Shown here: in pieces, positions 5,638 to 7,765 of the stretch
Position numbering within the stretch: position 1 is the stretch's first letter
How the letters are laid out: every line of letters starts with the position of its first letter
DNA from: Methanosarcinales archaeon
GTDB lineage: Archaea; Halobacteriota; Syntropharchaeia; Alkanophagales; Methanospirareceae
NCBI GenBank assembly: GCA_025464645.1
Contig: JAODGF010000130.1
Span: 1 to 7,765 of the forward strand
Length of the DNA stretch: 7,765 bases
Direction: 5' to 3'
Notes under the pieces: generated by a model
The model's database searches: none
What the model was told of the DNA's origin: nothing
Seen by the model: the letters and a program-made list of their open reading frames with translations, nothing else
Translations under genes and position numbers: made by a program

Positions 5638-5644
5638 CTAAGAT

Positions 5645-6718
5645 TTATACTATCGATTTATACACTTCCAACGTCCGTTCTGCTATCTTATCCCACGTAT
5701 AGTCACGCTCAACCCTCCTCCTTGACTCTTCACCCATCTTTTTCAGGTCTTCACTTAGTATCCCTTTTATTGCGCTACTTATTTCCTTCGCTGATGCGCC
5801 GCAGATAATGCCATTTCCCTGGACGAAGTATCTGTTGTCTCCGACATCAGTAGCAATTATAGGCAGCCCCGACGCCATCGCTTCGAGCAACGCAATTGGT
5901 TGTGCTTCGAGCTTAGAAGGCAATAAGAAAACGTCCACGCTGCGATAAAAAGAAGGTGCATCTTCTACATATCCCAAAACCTTTATCCTTTCGTCTTCCA
6001 TCTTTTTTATCTTTTCGTATAACGGTCCAGTACCTGCAATTTTTAAATATATGTTATCCAATCCGGATTCTGATGTCAATCTCTTCACTGCCCTTATCAT
6101 ATTTATTATGTTCTTTTCAGGCGATAATCTTCCAAGATAGCCTATGCAGACTCCCTTTTCCTTCTTAATTCTTGCTTTTTCATCTTCTTCCAATGGATAA
6201 AAACGAGTTATATCCACTCCATTTGGTATAACTACTGTTTCTGTTCTGTTGCCGTTATCATCCTCGTCATAGCCACAGCTATATCTGCGAATATCGGCTG
6301 CTATTTCCGCACTCACAGATATAAACTTCTTTGAACGCCCTGCGTATAAGGAAGCAAGAGTTGCGATGAGTACTTTTGCAAACTCCCCTCCCAGGCAATC
6401 TCCCGCGGGGATATGGAAAGTATTGACGAGGCTGTGTTCTGCACAAATAGAAGAAAAAGGCAGAAAAAATTCCGAAAACGTTGCTGCGTGATGTATATGG
6501 AGAACATCACAGTCTTCTACTTCCTTTTTTATCTTTCTTAGCGCGAGGTCAAAACCATACGAAATGCCACCAGAAGAATTACCAAGCATGTAAGAGCCAA
6601 GCGAAAACTGATCTATCTTCTTTACTTCATGTCCGGACTTCTCGAATTCCCGCGTGAGTGCCTCAACGTGGGTTTTTATCCCTCCACTCACACTTCGGTG
6701 GTAAAAAGCTATTTTCAT
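5645..6718 (-). CDS. GT4 family glycosyltransferase (GT-B fold)
   Basis: The 357-residue enzyme transfers a sugar from a nucleotide-sugar donor with retention of configuration, at the inner face of the membrane or in the cytosol; donor and acceptor are unknown. The N-terminal acceptor domain has SGGIKTHVEALTREFEKSGHEV (11-32) and the HIHH motif (74-77). The C-terminal donor domain has VIPNGVDITRF (163-173), GYLGRLSPEKNI (193-204), AGTGP (228-232) and the E-x7-E pair at E271 and E279 within EAQPIALLEAMASGLPIIATDVG. The frame opens with a GTG at 6748, but the predicted transcription start near 6735 lies downstream of it and MKIAFYHRSVSGG is a normal family N-terminus, so I use the ATG at 6716-6718. 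The gene is divergent from the PMT-type gene, suggesting a shared role in glycan assembly. Confidence 0.88.
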   Translation of the reverse strand: MKIAFYHRSVSGGIKTHVEALTREFEKSGHEVKKIDQFSLGSYMLGNSSGGISYGFDLALRKIKKEVEDCDVLHIHHAATFSEFFLPFSSICAEHSLVNTFHIPAGDCLGGEFAKVLIATLASLYAGRSKKFISVSAEIAADIRRYSCGYDEDDNGNRTETVVIPNGVDITRFYPLEEDEKARIKKEKGVCIGYLGRLSPEKNIINMIRAVKRLTSESGLDNIYLKIAGTGPLYEKIKKMEDERIKVLGYVEDAPSFYRSVDVFLLPSKLEAQPIALLEAMASGLPIIATDVGDNRYFVQGNGIICGASAKEISSAIKGILSEDLKKMGEESRRRVERDYTWDKIAERTLEVYKSIV

Positions 6719-6752
6719 CTCTTTTAACTCTTTTATTATCCTTCTCACAAGA

Positions 6753-6770
6753 CATATATATAAATATATG
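6753..6770. promoter_or_regulatory. Shared bidirectional TATA region of the GT4 and PMT genes
   Basis: CATATATATAAATATATG is almost its own reverse complement. It holds TATATAAA (6757-6764) on the plus strand, the same bases reading TTTATATA on the minus strand. Counting about 25 bases each way predicts a plus start at about 6786, exactly the ATG of the PMT gene (leaderless), and a minus start near 6735, 17 bases before the glycosyltransferase ATG. The whole divergent gap is only 67 bases. Confidence 0.55.
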
Positions 6771-6785
6771 TTTTTTTATGCACAA

Positions 6786-7765
6786 ATGAAGAGAATAAAG
6801 TGCTTGGAAATCGCATCAATAACAGCACTTACAATCCTGTTTTTGCTTTTTGCTACCATCAACATGGGCTCTGTCAATATGCCTTCCTCCTGCTGGCAGC
6901 CCCCGTCCATGAGCAAAGAAGAGAATCAAGTTGTTTTTGATTTCGGCAGCATTCAGCAAATAAATGAGGTTTATATCTTCTTGGGTGACGCGAAACGAAC
7001 GAAATTCGATATCTATGGCGGCACATCTCCAGATAATTGGAAAATCATCGCTTCTTATGACAACGACCCTGCAAAGCATGTACATTTCTGCTCCTGGGAA
7101 AGAATTAACATAGGGAATAGGAGCACAAGATTTCTTAAGTTCGTCTTCGGTGAGGAATCAGAAGGAAAAATCGGCGAGATTTTGGTGATCTCTGCGGGGA
7201 ATAAAAAGATAGAGCCATTGGAGGTGAGCGGTAAAAATGCTACGAGATTGGTTGATGAGCAGGAGATGATAAAACTTCCGCTTACGCAAAAATACGGCGC
7301 TTACTTTGACGAGATGTATTTTGTGCGAACAGCAAAGGAGCATTTGAATCTCGAGGAGCCTTACGAATGGACACATCCTCCGCTTGGAAAGCTCATAATA
7401 GCGGGAGGCATTTTGTGCTTCGGGATGAATCCATTTGGCTGGCGTATTTTGGGCGTTTTAGCCGCCGCTGTGATGATACCCTTAATGTTCCTTTTTGGTA
7501 AACGCATGTTTAAAAGTGCAACCGCAGGTTTCTTTGCTGCTTTTCTCATGACCTTTGATTTTATGCATTTCTCCCTGGCGAGGCTGGCAACTGGAGAGAT
7601 ATATATCCTCCTATTCTCCCTTTTGATGTTCTATTTTGCCTTCGATTATTTCTCTAAGAGGGAAGAAGGGAAAAAATCTCTTTTTATTAGCATTATCTTC
7701 TTCGGACTTTGCTTCGCTGTAAAATGGACTGCCGTTTTTGGTTTAGCAGCAGTTTTGGTGCTTTT
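6786..7765 (+). CDS. GT39/PMT-type membrane glycosyltransferase with discoidin-like insert, 3'-truncated by window end
   Basis: The 326 visible residues are the start of a protein O-mannosyltransferase-like (GT39) integral membrane enzyme that uses a polyprenyl-phosphate sugar donor outside the membrane. A first membrane helix (about 8-26) leads into the first external loop with the catalytic pair D175-E176 in YFDEMYFVRTAKEHL, then EWTHPPLGKLIIAGG (194-208). Further helices lie at about 217-238, 244-258, 270-288 and 298-320, with SLARLATGEIYIL and FAVKWTAVFG matching conserved PMT segments. Unusually, about 100 extra residues (36-136) separate helix 1 from the Asp-Glu motif: VVFDFGSIQQINEVYIFLG, FDIYGGTSPDNWKIIASY, and RSTRFLKFVF followed by GKIGEILVIS, the pattern of an F5/8 type C domain. 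Two N-glycosylation sequons (N111, N151) lie in this loop. The start follows the TATA box by the distance expected for a leaderless message. The C-terminal half is outside the window. Confidence 0.85.
   Translation, partial: MKRIKCLEIASITALTILFLLFATINMGSVNMPSSCWQPPSMSKEENQVVFDFGSIQQINEVYIFLGDAKRTKFDIYGGTSPDNWKIIASYDNDPAKHVHFCSWERINIGNRSTRFLKFVFGEESEGKIGEILVISAGNKKIEPLEVSGKNATRLVDEQEMIKLPLTQKYGAYFDEMYFVRTAKEHLNLEEPYEWTHPPLGKLIIAGGILCFGMNPFGWRILGVLAAAVMIPLMFLFGKRMFKSATAGFFAAFLMTFDFMHFSLARLATGEIYILLFSLLMFYFAFDYFSKREEGKKSLFISIIFFGLCFAVKWTAVFGLAAVLVL

Noticed and set aside
6719..6748. GTG start of the GT4 glycosyltransferase 10 codons upstream
   Set aside because: It lies upstream of the transcription start predicted from the TATA box, and the family N-terminus starts naturally at MKIAFYH.
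6778..6789. Three-codon upstream frame ATG CAC AAA TGA overlapping the PMT start
   Set aside because: The predicted transcript begins at about 6786, so this mini-frame would not be in the message.
6816..7085. Minus-strand frame of about 89 codons within the PMT-type gene
   Set aside because: The sense strand carries a continuous membrane enzyme frame with catalytic motifs; the antisense frame has none.

Overview
The window looks like a piece of a euryarchaeal chromosome. It carries archaeal-only metabolic genes: 4-phosphopantoate--beta-alanine ligase (archaeal CoA route), 2-phospho-L-lactate transferase CofD (coenzyme F420), a short-chain prenyl diphosphate synthase for ether lipids, and archaeal-type S14 and S8 ribosomal proteins. 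It also has DUF357, an archaeal presenilin-like A22 protease and consensus TATA boxes (TTTATATA / TATATAAA). F420 synthesis with this gene set suits a methanogen or an anaerobic methane/alkane oxidiser relative. That lineage guess is inference; no sequence search was possible.

Layout, left to right. Bases 1-290 hold the N-terminal stub of what looks like a glycosyltransferase, cut off right after an HSH motif. Abutting it on the minus strand is a vapBC toxin-antitoxin pair (921 to 300). Its promoter contains two copies of a perfect TGTA-A-TACA palindrome flanking the TATA box, a likely autoregulatory operator. After a 186-base divergent intergenic region, a plus-strand run (1108-3781) encodes phosphopantothenate synthetase, prenyl diphosphate synthase, ribosomal proteins S14 and S8, and a DUF357 protein. 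S14 and S8 are normally embedded in the large spc-type ribosomal operon (L5-S14-S8-L6); here neither L5 nor L6 is beside them.

The minus strand from 6718 to 3784 carries a GT4 glycosyltransferase, cofD and a nine-helix presenilin-like intramembrane protease. CofD and the protease are 15 bases apart. A T-rich stretch after the glycosyltransferase may end its transcript before cofD. The protease gene ends 2 bases from the oppositely oriented DUF357 gene.

The right end (6786 onward, plus) is the 5' part of a GT39/PMT-type membrane glycosyltransferase, divergent from the GT4 gene and sharing one near-palindromic TATA region with it. Its first external loop is expanded by about 100 residues that read like an F5/8 type C (discoidin) fold, placed between the first membrane helix and the catalytic Asp-Glu. 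Together the GT4 and PMT genes suggest a surface-glycosylation locus.

The most interesting points are the discoidin-like insertion in the PMT, the vapBC operator repeats, the displaced S14-S8 pair with its own internal promoter, and the predicted leaderless starts. No tRNA, rRNA, CRISPR array, insertion sequence or replication origin was recognised.
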